Both the position numbers and the translations under genes were made by a program. A model generated the notes under the pieces. The model was given only the letters and a program-made list of their open reading frames with translations, had not been told where the DNA came from and did not search any database. Shown here in pieces: positions 34,906 through 43,371 of a stretch of 64,000 nucleotides of DNA; the stretch's first letter is position 1, and each line of letters starts with the position of its first letter. Source of the stretch: Arcticibacterium luteifluviistationis. GTDB lineage: Bacteria > Bacteroidota > Bacteroidia > Cytophagales > Spirosomataceae. The stretch spans positions 4,588,001 through 4,652,000 of the forward strand of contig NZ_CP029480.1 of the NCBI RefSeq assembly GCF_003258705.1. Direction: 5' to 3'.

Positions 34906-36291
34906 TTACATTTCTTTCATTTCACCAACCAACTTACCGATAGTTGATTTAGCGTCACCAAAGAGCATTAGGCAGTTGTCATAACCGAATAGTTCGTTTT
35001 GAACACCAGCATAACCTTTACCCATACTTCTCTTACTTACTATAACCGTTCTCGCCTTATCAGCATCTAAGATTGGCATACCGTAAATAGGGCTTTGAGG
35101 GTTTTCTCTAGCGGCAGGATTGACAACGTCATTTGCTCCAACCACAAATACTAAATCTGTGTTTTGGAAATCACCGTTGATTTCGTCCATTTCTATCAAT
35201 TTGTCATAAGAAATGTTGGCTTCAGCCAAAAGAACGTTCATGTGACCTGGCATACGACCAGCCACTGGGTGAATAGCAAATCGGAAGTCGATATTTCTTT
35301 TTTCGCACTGCTCTGCCAATTCACGAATAACGTGCTGAGCTTGTGCTACAGCCATACCATAACCCGGAACTACAATCACAGAAGATGCAGAATCAAAAAG
35401 CATAGCAGCTTCTTCTACACCTACTTCTTTTACTTGAATTTCGTCAGCATCACCACCGTCGGTACTCACCGTTTGACCAAATCCACCTAGCAATACATTA
35501 ATAAGTGACCTGTTCATGGCTTTACACATGATTTGGGTAAGGATGATTCCTGAAGCACCTACTAAAGCACCTGAAACTATAAGGACATTATTATTTAAAA
35601 CAAAACCTGTAGCACAGGCAGCCATTCCAGAGTAAGAGTTAAGCAATGAAATTACCACGGGCATATCTGCACCACCAATTGGAAGTACAGTTAATATTCC
35701 CAATAGAAGGGCTAAAGCGACTAGTGCAAAAACATAGGTAGAATCTGCTTGGTACATAACCGCAAAAACAGAGGCTACAATAACTAAAAGCAATAAAATA
35801 AGGTTTATTAAATGCTGTCCGCCAAAGGTGATTGGCTTACCTGAAATTTTACCATTGAGTTTTAAGAAAGCTATGATAGAACCCGTAAAAGTTAAACCTC
35901 CAATAAAAATACTCAAGGCTGTACTGGTACCCGTAATGGCATCAATGTTTGCATTTAACTCCTGAGAGTTTAGCCAATAATAAGATAAAGCCACAGCCAA
36001 TGAGCCAAGCCCACCAAAACCGTTAAAGAGAGCTACCATTTCTGGCATTTGGGTCATCTCAATTTTAAAGGCTATAAATAAGCCGATAGCAGAACCGATG
36101 ACTACACAAATTAAAATTTCTACTAAAGAGACTGCTTCTACTTGAACTACCGTGGCCAATACGGCTATCAGCATTCCTAGTGAAGATAATTGATTTCCTG
36201 AACGGGCTTCTTTCGTTTTACCCATTTTCTTGATGCCTATTATGAAGAGTATAGAGGCTACCAGGTAAGCGATTTGTATATATATATTCAT
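34906..36291 (-). CDS. pntB: NAD(P) transhydrogenase subunit beta
   Basis: 461 residues. Eight or nine transmembrane helices make up the first 270 residues; the NADP-binding domain III follows with VPGYGMAVAQAQHVIRELAEQ, RFAIHPVAGRMPGHMNVLLAEA, VGANDVVNPAA and KRSMGKGYAGVQN. These are the invariant blocks of PntB. Proton flow through the membrane domain drives hydride transfer from NADH to NADP. It is the last of a three-gene row with the split alpha subunit. Confidence 0.96.
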   Translation of the reverse strand: MNIYIQIAYLVASILFIIGIKKMGKTKEARSGNQLSSLGMLIAVLATVVQVEAVSLVEILICVVIGSAIGLFIAFKIEMTQMPEMVALFNGFGGLGSLAVALSYYWLNSQELNANIDAITGTSTALSIFIGGLTFTGSIIAFLKLNGKISGKPITFGGQHLINLILLLLVIVASVFAVMYQADSTYVFALVALALLLGILTVLPIGGADMPVVISLLNSYSGMAACATGFVLNNNVLIVSGALVGASGIILTQIMCKAMNRSLINVLLGGFGQTVSTDGGDADEIQVKEVGVEEAAMLFDSASSVIVVPGYGMAVAQAQHVIRELAEQCEKRNIDFRFAIHPVAGRMPGHMNVLLAEANISYDKLIEMDEINGDFQNTDLVFVVGANDVVNPAARENPQSPIYGMPILDADKARTVIVSKRSMGKGYAGVQNELFGYDNCLMLFGDAKSTIGKLVGEMKEM

Positions 36292-36339
36292 TTCTATTCT
36301 TTTTCGTTTGGTCTTAAGTTTTACCTTAAGCCATTAAGC

Positions 36340-36630
36340 TTATTTTTTCTTTTTAAACATTTTAAGCATCCTGTCGGTTACCGTATATCCGCCTACCACA
36401 TTAATGGTAGCTAATACTAAAGCCAACATGCCCAGCCACTTGCTGAATGTACTATAGCCTAATTCGTTACAGGCCAAAATAGCTCCTACCATGGTAATAC
36501 CCGAAATGGCATTTGACCCTGACATTAGCGGCGTATGAAGTGTTGGCGGTACTTTGGTGATTAACTCAAAACCCAAGTAGCTGGCCAAAACCAAAATGTA
36601 AAAAAGTATGATTAGCGATTCTGTTGTCAT
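36340..36630 (-). CDS. pntAB: NAD(P) transhydrogenase subunit alpha, membrane part
   Basis: 96 residues with three transmembrane helices. HTPLMSGSNAISGITMVGAIL is the diagnostic block of the C-terminal part of PntA. In enterobacteria this part is fused to the NAD-binding domain; here it is a separate gene, as in Rhodospirillum. It lies 48 bases before pntB and 81 bases after the NAD-binding subunit gene. The small size is normal for the split form. Confidence 0.94.
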   Translation of the reverse strand: MTTESLIILFYILVLASYLGFELITKVPPTLHTPLMSGSNAISGITMVGAILACNELGYSTFSKWLGMLALVLATINVVGGYTVTDRMLKMFKKKK

Positions 36631-36711
36631 GATAATTATTTTTTGACAGATGAGGGATGCTAGATGATTGATGTTGTTTTGACAGACATTCGGTACCTAA
36701 CATCAGACACC

Positions 36712-37839
36712 TTAAATTCCTAAAATTTGTTTTGTAAACCCATGGACTATCTCACCTTTATGCGTGATAAGAGAGCCTTTGGTTATTTCTTCTTCCATTT
36801 CCCATTTGAAAGCATCTTTATCAGCTAAATGGAGTAATAATGTACTAATGTTAGTAGCATAAAGCTGACTAGCATTAATAGGAAGAAGCGATGGCAGATT
36901 AGACTCACCTATAATGGTAACGCCGTGTTTTACTACAGTTTTATTCATTTCGGCTATTTCACAGTTTCCGCCAGACTCTACAGCCATATCTACTATAACG
37001 GCACCCGTTTTCATAGATTTTACCATGTCTTCTGTTACCAAAACTGGAGCTTTTTTACCAATCACCAATGCCGTGGTAATCACGATATCGGCGTCTTTGA
37101 TTTTCTCTTGAATAAGCTCTTTTTGTTTTTGTAAAAACTCTGCTGAAACTTCTTTAGCATATCCTCCCTCTACTTTGACAGCCTCTACACCTTCTACTGT
37201 TAAGAATCGTCCACCAAGAGACTCTACTTGCTCTTTGGTTTCTGGACGTACATCCGTCACTTCTACCACAGCACCTAATCTTTTAGCAGTAGCAATGGCT
37301 TGTAAACCTGCTACCCCAGCACCAAAAATCAGTACTTTGGATGGTGTGATGGTTCCCGCCGCCGTCATCATTAATGGGAAAATTTTTCCTAGAGCATTTG
37401 CTCCAAGAAGCACCGTTTTGTATCCAGCGAGGTTGGCTTGAGAGCTCAAAGCATCCATTTTTTGTGCTCTTGAAATACGTGGTACCGCATCCATTGAAAA
37501 AGAAGAGATGTTTTTCTTTTTCATCACTTCTAAAACTTCAGGAATGGTGTAAGCATACATAAACGATATGCATACGGAGGCATCTGGAAACATGCTTACC
37601 TCTTCTTCCGTAAAGGAGTTAACCTTTAAGATGATATCAGATTGACAGGCTTCTTTTGTATTTTTTGCAATACTTGCACCTGCATCTATATACCCTTGGT
37701 CAGAAAAGGAAGATTTTAGTCCAGAGCCCGTTTCTACGCATACGTCAAAGCCCTTTTTTACTAATGATTTTACAACATCGGGTGTAAGAGCTACTCTGTT
37801 TTCGTAGTCTTTTGTTTCTTTTAAAACTGCTATTCGCAT
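36712..37839 (-). CDS. pntAA: NAD(P) transhydrogenase subunit alpha, NAD-binding part
   Basis: 375 residues, soluble. Alanine-dehydrogenase-like fold with KETKDYENRVALTPDVVKSL at the start and the NAD-binding VLIFGAGVAGLQAIATAKRLGAVVEVTDVRPETKEQVESLGG. It ends before the membrane subunit gene, giving the order NAD-binding part, membrane part, PntB. A possible -7 element lies 38 bases upstream. Divergent from the DPP-IV-like peptidase. Confidence 0.95.
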   Translation of the reverse strand: MRIAVLKETKDYENRVALTPDVVKSLVKKGFDVCVETGSGLKSSFSDQGYIDAGASIAKNTKEACQSDIILKVNSFTEEEVSMFPDASVCISFMYAYTIPEVLEVMKKKNISSFSMDAVPRISRAQKMDALSSQANLAGYKTVLLGANALGKIFPLMMTAAGTITPSKVLIFGAGVAGLQAIATAKRLGAVVEVTDVRPETKEQVESLGGRFLTVEGVEAVKVEGGYAKEVSAEFLQKQKELIQEKIKDADIVITTALVIGKKAPVLVTEDMVKSMKTGAVIVDMAVESGGNCEIAEMNKTVVKHGVTIIGESNLPSLLPINASQLYATNISTLLLHLADKDAFKWEMEEEITKGSLITHKGEIVHGFTKQILGI

Positions 37840-37876
37840 TATTAGGTTACCTTATAAGATGGTTCTGTTATGACAT

Positions 37877-37884
37877 CAAAAATA
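37877..37884 (-). promoter_or_regulatory. Possible -7 element of the pnt operon
   Basis: TATTTTTG on the minus strand fits TAnnTTTG and lies 38 bases before pntAA. The -33 box is not conserved. Confidence 0.3.
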
Positions 37885-37958
37885 GTTATTCTGATTAAAT
37901 TATAAGCCAATTGTTTATGCGGCAATCAATAAGCCATCAGAATTGAGCCTTATTTTAT

Positions 37959-37966
37959 TAGTTTTG
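37959..37966 (+). promoter_or_regulatory. Possible -7 element of the DPP-IV-like peptidase gene
   Basis: TAGTTTTG fits TAnnTTTG, 27 bases before the ATG at 37994. The -33 box is not conserved. Confidence 0.3.
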
Positions 37967-37993
37967 TGACATTAATTTATCAACGTAACATCT

Positions 37994-40189
37994 ATGAAAG
38001 CCAATTTTTTAGGACTTTTTGTTTTTTTAATATTTTGTCAACTAGGCGTTTACGCTCAACCAGGAAGCGGAACTAAATGGACACCTGAAGGTGATGCTTA
38101 TTACCTGGAGAATGAAGGATCCATTGTAAAATTTGACCTCAAAACGCAAGAATACACACCAGTAATTACTGTGGATAAATTTATACCTAAAGGTCAAACG
38201 GAACCTTTAGAATTGAAAAATTTTGTTTTTACACCTGACCAAAAACAATTATTGATTTTCACGAATTCAAAGAAGGTTTGGCGATATGAAACTCGTGGAG
38301 ACTACTGGATTTTGAATTTGCAAAGCAATGAGCTAAAGCAATTGGGTAAATCTTTGCCAGAGGCAACTTTAATGTTTGCTAAAATTTCTCCTGACGGTCA
38401 AAAAGCCGCTTATGTGAGTCACAGAAACATTTATGTGGAAGATATTGCTTCAGGGAAAATAAAGCAATTGACTAAAACGGATGGCAAACCAAAACTTATC
38501 AATGGAACATTTGACTGGGCTTATGAAGAAGAATTAAGCTGTTACGACGGTTTTAGATGGAGTCCCGACAGTAAAAAAATTGCCTATTGGCAGCTAGACG
38601 CTTCGGGTATTAAGGATTTCAACATGATTAATAATACCGATGATATTTATTCTAAAGTAATTCCGATAGAATATCCGAAAGTAGGCGAAGACCCATCAGC
38701 ATGTAGAATAGGGGTGATGGATGTAAAAAAGGGAAAAACTAAATGGATGAATATTCCTGGCGATAGCAAACAACACTATATCCCAAGAATGGAGTGGGCT
38801 GGAAGCTCTGACGAAATCATGGTGCAGCAGTTAGACAGAAAGCAGCAAGTATCTAAAATTATGTATGCTAATGTGAAAACTGGCGAGGCCAAAACTATTT
38901 TTGAAGAAACAGATGATGCTTGGGTGGATGTTCGTACTATTTGGCATGACGATAACCCTGCAGGATGGGAATGGATAAATGATGGAAGAGAGTTTCTTTG
39001 GGTAAGTGAGAAGGATGGATGGAATCATCTTTATAAAATATCAAGAGATGGGCAGCATGTTAGCTTAGTTACCGATGGCGAATATGATATAGTAGACCCA
39101 CTAATGTATGATGAAAATACCGACTATGTGTATTTCACTGCTTCGCCTGATAACGCCATGCAAAGATACCTTTACAGAGTGTCTGTAGGTACTAAAGGTA
39201 AAGCAGAGCGTATTACGCCAATGAACCAAGAGGGTACTAACTCTTATGAATTGTCTGCCAATGGTAAGTTTGCGAGCCACCTTTTCCATAATCACTATAC
39301 TTATCCTGTAAGAGAATGGGTAACGCTTCCAGACCATAAAGCATTAGATGAAGCCAATGGCGTAAACAGCAAAATAGACCCTGCTAAAAAGGCCGCTTCT
39401 AATATCAGATTTGTAGAAATAGAAACGGCAAGTGGTGTTAACATAGAAGGTTGGATGGCTTTGCCAACAAACTTTGACCCAACTAAAAAATACCCAACTG
39501 TTTTTTATGTGTACGCTGAACCTGCTAGCCAAACGGCTTTAGATAATTATGCCACAGGAAAAAACCGTCAGTACATAGGAAGTATGGCAGATGATGGCTA
39601 CATCTATATATCAGTAGACGGAAGAGGTTCTCCTGCTCCAAAAGGAAGTGCGTGGAGAAAAGCTATTTATAAGAACATTGGGATTATCAATATCAAAGAC
39701 CAAGCAGAAGCTGCTCAGGAATTGATGAAAAAATATGACTTTATTGACTCAGAGAGAATTGCGGTTCACGGCTGGTCTGGTGGTGGAAGTACTACACTTA
39801 ATTTGCTTTTCAAATATCCAGATATTTATCAAACAGGTATAGCCGTAGCAGCCGTGGGTAACCAACTGACGTATGATAACATTTATCAAGAGCGTTATAT
39901 GGGTGTTCCTCCAGAAGATTTAGCTGGTTTTGTGGAAGGTTCTCCAATAAACCATGTTCAGGGCTTTAAAGGAAATTTACTTTACATTCACGGAAGCGGC
40001 GATGATAACGTGCATTATCAAAATGCCGAAATGCTAATCAACGAAATGGTGAAGTATAATAAACAATTTCAGTTTTTTGAATACCCAAACCGTACACATG
40101 GCATAAGAGAAGGCGAAGGTACTACCCTTCATTTAAACACCATGTTTACCAAGTTTTTAAAAGAGAATTGCCCTCCGGGAGGGAAATAG
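37994..40189 (+). CDS. Dipeptidyl-peptidase IV family serine peptidase (S9B)
   Basis: 731 residues with a signal peptide (to about YAQ). The beta-propeller carries DWAYEEEL, the double-Glu anchor that in DPP-IV holds the substrate N-terminus. The catalytic triad is Ser595 in HGWSGGG, Asp670 in GSGDDNVH, and His702 in NRTHGI. Family members usually have GWSYGG around the Ser; Gly replaces Tyr here. The enzyme should release N-terminal dipeptides, typically X-Pro or X-Ala, in the periplasm. It is a single gene with its own terminator. Confidence 0.93.
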   Translation: MKANFLGLFVFLIFCQLGVYAQPGSGTKWTPEGDAYYLENEGSIVKFDLKTQEYTPVITVDKFIPKGQTEPLELKNFVFTPDQKQLLIFTNSKKVWRYETRGDYWILNLQSNELKQLGKSLPEATLMFAKISPDGQKAAYVSHRNIYVEDIASGKIKQLTKTDGKPKLINGTFDWAYEEELSCYDGFRWSPDSKKIAYWQLDASGIKDFNMINNTDDIYSKVIPIEYPKVGEDPSACRIGVMDVKKGKTKWMNIPGDSKQHYIPRMEWAGSSDEIMVQQLDRKQQVSKIMYANVKTGEAKTIFEETDDAWVDVRTIWHDDNPAGWEWINDGREFLWVSEKDGWNHLYKISRDGQHVSLVTDGEYDIVDPLMYDENTDYVYFTASPDNAMQRYLYRVSVGTKGKAERITPMNQEGTNSYELSANGKFASHLFHNHYTYPVREWVTLPDHKALDEANGVNSKIDPAKKAASNIRFVEIETASGVNIEGWMALPTNFDPTKKYPTVFYVYAEPASQTALDNYATGKNRQYIGSMADDGYIYISVDGRGSPAPKGSAWRKAIYKNIGIINIKDQAEAAQELMKKYDFIDSERIAVHGWSGGGSTTLNLLFKYPDIYQTGIAVAAVGNQLTYDNIYQERYMGVPPEDLAGFVEGSPINHVQGFKGNLLYIHGSGDDNVHYQNAEMLINEMVKYNKQFQFFEYPNRTHGIREGEGTTLHLNTMFTKFLKENCPPGGK

Positions 40190-40210
40190 GAACTTAATTT
40201 TTGAGCTATA

Positions 40211-40248
40211 AAAAACGCCAATCAGCAGAAATGTTGATTGGCGTTTTT
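40211..40248. terminator. Bidirectional terminator
   Basis: 14-base arms (40211-40224, 40235-40248), AAAAACGCCAATCA and complement, with a 9-base loop. It separates the convergent peptidase and HNH genes. Confidence 0.86.
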
Positions 40249-40286
40249 GGTTTTAAAGGCTTTGTGAAAAAGCATTTGGTGAATCT

Positions 40287-41168
40287 TTAATAAGGAAAAG
40301 GTGTGATTTTTTGAATTTTAGATAGATTAAATAAACGTTTACTTCCCCTGAGGTGACAAAAGGCATCTATAAGGATAGATTTACTTGGACCATATATAGA
40401 TTCATGAACTAGACCTATAGGAGTAATAGTTCTTTCTGTTACTTTTTTATTATAGTCTTTGTATTGTATGATTAATTTTGTTTTTGAGTTGATTGCTGAA
40501 TTTATTAGTTCTATTTTCTTTTCAACTCTGCTTGATGATGGTTTTAAGATTTTTTTGGAGTCAAAATTACCAATTGAATGCCCATGTTTTTTTTGATGGC
40601 AGTCCTCACAAATTTTCTCTAGATTGATGATTTTGTTATTACCGCCTTTTCCTAATGGAATAATGTGGTGAACGTCTAGTCTTTTTTTTCGTTTACCGGA
40701 ATTATTAGAGAATCCGCATTCTGAACATGAATTACCTAATTTCTTCCTTCTCTCCGCCCAATCGGGGGGGTAAACGGGCCAATAATCATAAACTTGAGCT
40801 ATTTTGTTCTTAAGTTGCCTAGCGTTTAAATTTTGTTGGTTAAGTAGTAATTCTTGACCGCTTCGAATTTCTTGTATTCTTTGATTTATATTGATTTCGT
40901 ATTGGTCTACTATTGAATTATTTAGCCACCTTTCAAACTTGTCGAATATGCTTAGATTATTTCGATGCTTTTCAAGTGATTGATTCAGGGATTTTATTTC
41001 TTGATTACTTAGTATTTGTTGTGTGTGGATTTCTTCTTTTATTTTTTGAATTTCCAACATTAAATGCTCAAGGCAAGTATCATGTATTATTCTTCCATTG
41101 GTAAGCTTTTTTGCCCAATTCGGTGTGCTAGTCAAACAAAGTACGCAGGATTCTCTTTTTTTGAGCAT
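40287..41168 (-). CDS. HNH endonuclease with N-terminal zinc finger, coiled coil and C-terminal WYL-like domain
   Basis: 293 residues from the ATG at 41168 (a TTG further upstream lies inside a hairpin). Order of parts: Cys8-x2-Cys11 with a later His29 and Cys32, a likely small zinc finger; a long charged helix (about 33-125); an HNH domain (about 133-195) with CSECG, LDVHHIIPLGKGG, NLEKICEDCHQKKH; then a segment TKLIIQYKDYNKKVTERTITPIGLV...IDAFCHLRGSKRLFNLSKIQKI that follows the WYL pattern (Y-x-D, R-x-I-x-P, C-x-x-R-x-x-R-x-F-x-(L)-x-K-I). WYL domains sense ligands or nucleic acids and regulate defence systems. The WYL call is my pattern reading. No modification or other restriction gene is nearby. 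Confidence 0.78.
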   Translation of the reverse strand: MLKKRESCVLCLTSTPNWAKKLTNGRIIHDTCLEHLMLEIQKIKEEIHTQQILSNQEIKSLNQSLEKHRNNLSIFDKFERWLNNSIVDQYEININQRIQEIRSGQELLLNQQNLNARQLKNKIAQVYDYWPVYPPDWAERRKKLGNSCSECGFSNNSGKRKKRLDVHHIIPLGKGGNNKIINLEKICEDCHQKKHGHSIGNFDSKKILKPSSSRVEKKIELINSAINSKTKLIIQYKDYNKKVTERTITPIGLVHESIYGPSKSILIDAFCHLRGSKRLFNLSKIQKITPFPY

Positions 41169-41192
41169 TTGACTGAATGGTAGTTTAGTAGC

Positions 41193-41223
41193 TACTGGAA
41201 AGTTGACTCTCAACTTTCCAGTA
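41193..41223. promoter_or_regulatory. 14-base perfect hairpin before the HNH-WYL gene
   Basis: Arms 41193-41206 and 41210-41223 pair without mismatch around a 3-base CTC loop. It lies in the 69-base gap between the NIPSNAP stop and the HNH start, both on the minus strand. There is no T run after it, so it fits a T-less terminator, an mRNA-stabilising hairpin or an operator equally well. Confidence 0.6.
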
Positions 41224-41237
41224 ATATGTATTTATTT

Positions 41238-41981
41238 TTACAACTGCGAGTACCCCAAAGGCTTCAAAAATGTTCTTTTGATATCGGAAACCGAGTTAGC
41301 GTATTCGTCTAAACTAGAGATAGTCTTCCAGTCTGGGTGAGAGACAAATTTTGCCCAATTGGCATCACGCTCTTCCATGTCTTTAAACGCCAACATATAA
41401 GTTAAAGCGGGCATTTGTGGGCCGGCTAGTTTCTCTCCAAAGAAAACGGAGTGTAAGCCTGTCTTTGCGAAAATCTCTATTTCGCCCTCATTAAACATTT
41501 TTCTTTTTCTTCTGGCGGCGTCTTCGCTGTAGCTTTCGTACGTTCTTAATTCAAAAAGCATTGAGCCACTAGCTGGCTTTATCAACTTAGGTATGCCGTC
41601 AAAAGCTCTAAAGTGAGATACCTCAACTCTGCCATAAGGAAAAGCTTCTTGCGAAAGCTGGTTGTACTCTTTAGAGTCTTTAATGAAGGCTTTGTCTGTT
41701 TTTAATTTGGCATGAATAGTCTCATAAGAACTCATGCTAGCATAAGGAATTATAAGGTAAAACTTGGCAGGCTGACTCATACCAAACTCTTCAAAAACGC
41801 CAATGTTTTTTACACCTTCTCTGTTTAAAGCAGGCATTAATGCTTTTTCAAGATAGTTATGAAGCCCAGAAGCTGGTCCACCACGTTTCATGGAGTAAAC
41901 TCTAAGTTCATAAAATTCATTTTGAGCAAAGGCACCTAAAGTAAATAGGGCAAGGCAAAGGGTTAGGAAGTTTTTTCTCAT
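41238..41981 (-). CDS. Exported NIPSNAP family protein
   Basis: 247 residues with a signal peptide (MRKNFLTLCLALFTLGAFA). Two NIPSNAP repeats follow: NEFYELRVYSMKRGGPASGLHNYLEKALMPALNREG and later SMLFELRTYESYSEDAARRKRKMF, with the aromatic YMLAFKDMEERDANWAKFVSHPDW near the end. The fold is a ferredoxin-like dimeric barrel as in Dabb proteins; bacterial functions are unknown. Single gene, divergent from glycerate kinase. Confidence 0.88.
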   Translation of the reverse strand: MRKNFLTLCLALFTLGAFAQNEFYELRVYSMKRGGPASGLHNYLEKALMPALNREGVKNIGVFEEFGMSQPAKFYLIIPYASMSSYETIHAKLKTDKAFIKDSKEYNQLSQEAFPYGRVEVSHFRAFDGIPKLIKPASGSMLFELRTYESYSEDAARRKRKMFNEGEIEIFAKTGLHSVFFGEKLAGPQMPALTYMLAFKDMEERDANWAKFVSHPDWKTISSLDEYANSVSDIKRTFLKPLGYSQL

Positions 41982-42126
41982 TTCGAAATAGGTTTTTTAT
42001 TAATGGAAGCAATTTAACACCTATAAGTCGCCTTTCGCAACCATGTCAGAAAATTCTAATTGACAATTAGGCAGAACTGAACTTTTCACTAATTCATTGC
42101 TGTTCTTTGCCCGAACAGATAATACT

Positions 42127-43227
42127 ATGAAAATACTCATTTCCTCCGATTCCTTTAAAGGAAGTTTAAGCTCAAAAGAAGTAGGTGAAGCCTTAAAGGC
42201 TGGAATCCTAAATAAAAATCAAGATATAAATGTGGAGGTAGTTTCTGTTGCCGATGGCGGCGAAGGCTCCTTATCGGCTATTAACGAATCTTTGCAAGGG
42301 GAGGAAATAAAACAATTTGTCAAAGACCCATTTTGGCGTACCACCACGGCTTCTTATTTGAAAAAAGATAAGACTGCATATATAGAGATGGCAGCGGCTA
42401 GTGGATTACATTTAATAAAGGAATCGCAAAGAAACCCTGAGTTTACCACGTCTTACGGTACAGGGCAGCAAATAAAGCATGCCGTTAAAAACGGAGTGGA
42501 TGAAGTTTATCTTTTTGTAGGTGGCACAGCCACAAATGATGGAGGAATAGGCATGGCTCAAACTTTGGGCTATAAGTTTTTAGATGAGGCTGGCGAGTCG
42601 GTTTTGACCATTGGCGAAGGTTTGTCTCAGATTAAAAAGATTGTTCCACCAGAAGAGAAGTTAGACTTCAAACTCAAAATAGTAGTGGATGTCAATAATC
42701 CGCTTTATGGCCCAAATGGTGCCGCACATATTTTTGCTGCCCAAAAGGGAGCAGATGAAGCGACCATTGAAAGACTAGATAATGGACTACGCAACCTGTC
42801 CGAAATTATTAAAAGAGACTTAGGCAAAGATGTCAGTCAATTAGCTGGTGGCGGAGCCGCAGGTGGAGTAGGAGCAGGAATGTCGGCTTTCTTTGATGCT
42901 GAGATTCTTCCAGGAACAGAAACCATTATGGACATCATAGGTTTTGATGAAAAACTGAAGGGTGTAGATTTGATAATAACCGGCGAAGGGAAATTAGACC
43001 ATCAAACTCTTTCTGGAAAGTTAATAGCTGGAATTTGTAAAAAAGCAAAGTCTCCTGTAATAGCCGTCTGTGGAATAAATGAGCTTTCTGAAAAGGAATC
43101 TGAAACCTTAGGATTGAAAAAGGTTTACTCCTTAGTAAATGATAAAATATCAAAAAGCGAAGCTATTGAAAACGCTAAGTCTCTGTTGACTGAAATAGGA
43201 GAGCAAATTGTGCTTGACTTAGCTTAA
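42127..43227 (+). CDS. Glycerate kinase (GarK/GlxK family)
   Basis: 366 residues from the ATG at 42127, which starts exactly at the family N-terminus (MKILISSDSFKGSLSSKEV). Other family blocks are YIEMAAASGLHL, TSYGTGQQI, FVGGTATNDGGIGMAQTLG and GGGAAGGVGAGMSAFF. It phosphorylates glycerate, producing 2- or 3-phosphoglycerate for lower glycolysis. No glyoxylate or glucarate genes lie beside it. A composite REP-like element follows the stop by about 17 bases. Confidence 0.93.
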   Translation: MKILISSDSFKGSLSSKEVGEALKAGILNKNQDINVEVVSVADGGEGSLSAINESLQGEEIKQFVKDPFWRTTTASYLKKDKTAYIEMAAASGLHLIKESQRNPEFTTSYGTGQQIKHAVKNGVDEVYLFVGGTATNDGGIGMAQTLGYKFLDEAGESVLTIGEGLSQIKKIVPPEEKLDFKLKIVVDVNNPLYGPNGAAHIFAAQKGADEATIERLDNGLRNLSEIIKRDLGKDVSQLAGGGAAGGVGAGMSAFFDAEILPGTETIMDIIGFDEKLKGVDLIITGEGKLDHQTLSGKLIAGICKKAKSPVIAVCGINELSEKESETLGLKKVYSLVNDKISKSEAIENAKSLLTEIGEQIVLDLA

Positions 43228-43244
43228 GAAATCTATATAAATGA

Positions 43245-43293
43245 TGCCCCGTAGGGGTATAATATTGGTAGCGATGGGTAAAGCCCGTCGCTA
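43245..43293 (+). repeat. Solitary composite REP-like element with second hairpin
   Basis: Begins with GCCCCGTAGGGG and the tail TATAATATTGGTAG, which matches the tail of the first RAYT-flanking unit (ATAATATTGGTAG at 29266-29278). A second hairpin follows at once: 43269-43278 pairs with 43284-43293 (10 pairs, one G-T) around TAAAG. Lies 3' of the glycerate kinase gene and could also act as its 3' end. Confidence 0.7.
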
Positions 43294-43371
43294 TTCTTGT
43301 TTTAGATTAGTTTCATTTGGCTGGATTTTGGCTATAGAAAGCCGAAATCGTGACAAATATGTAAAGTTCAA

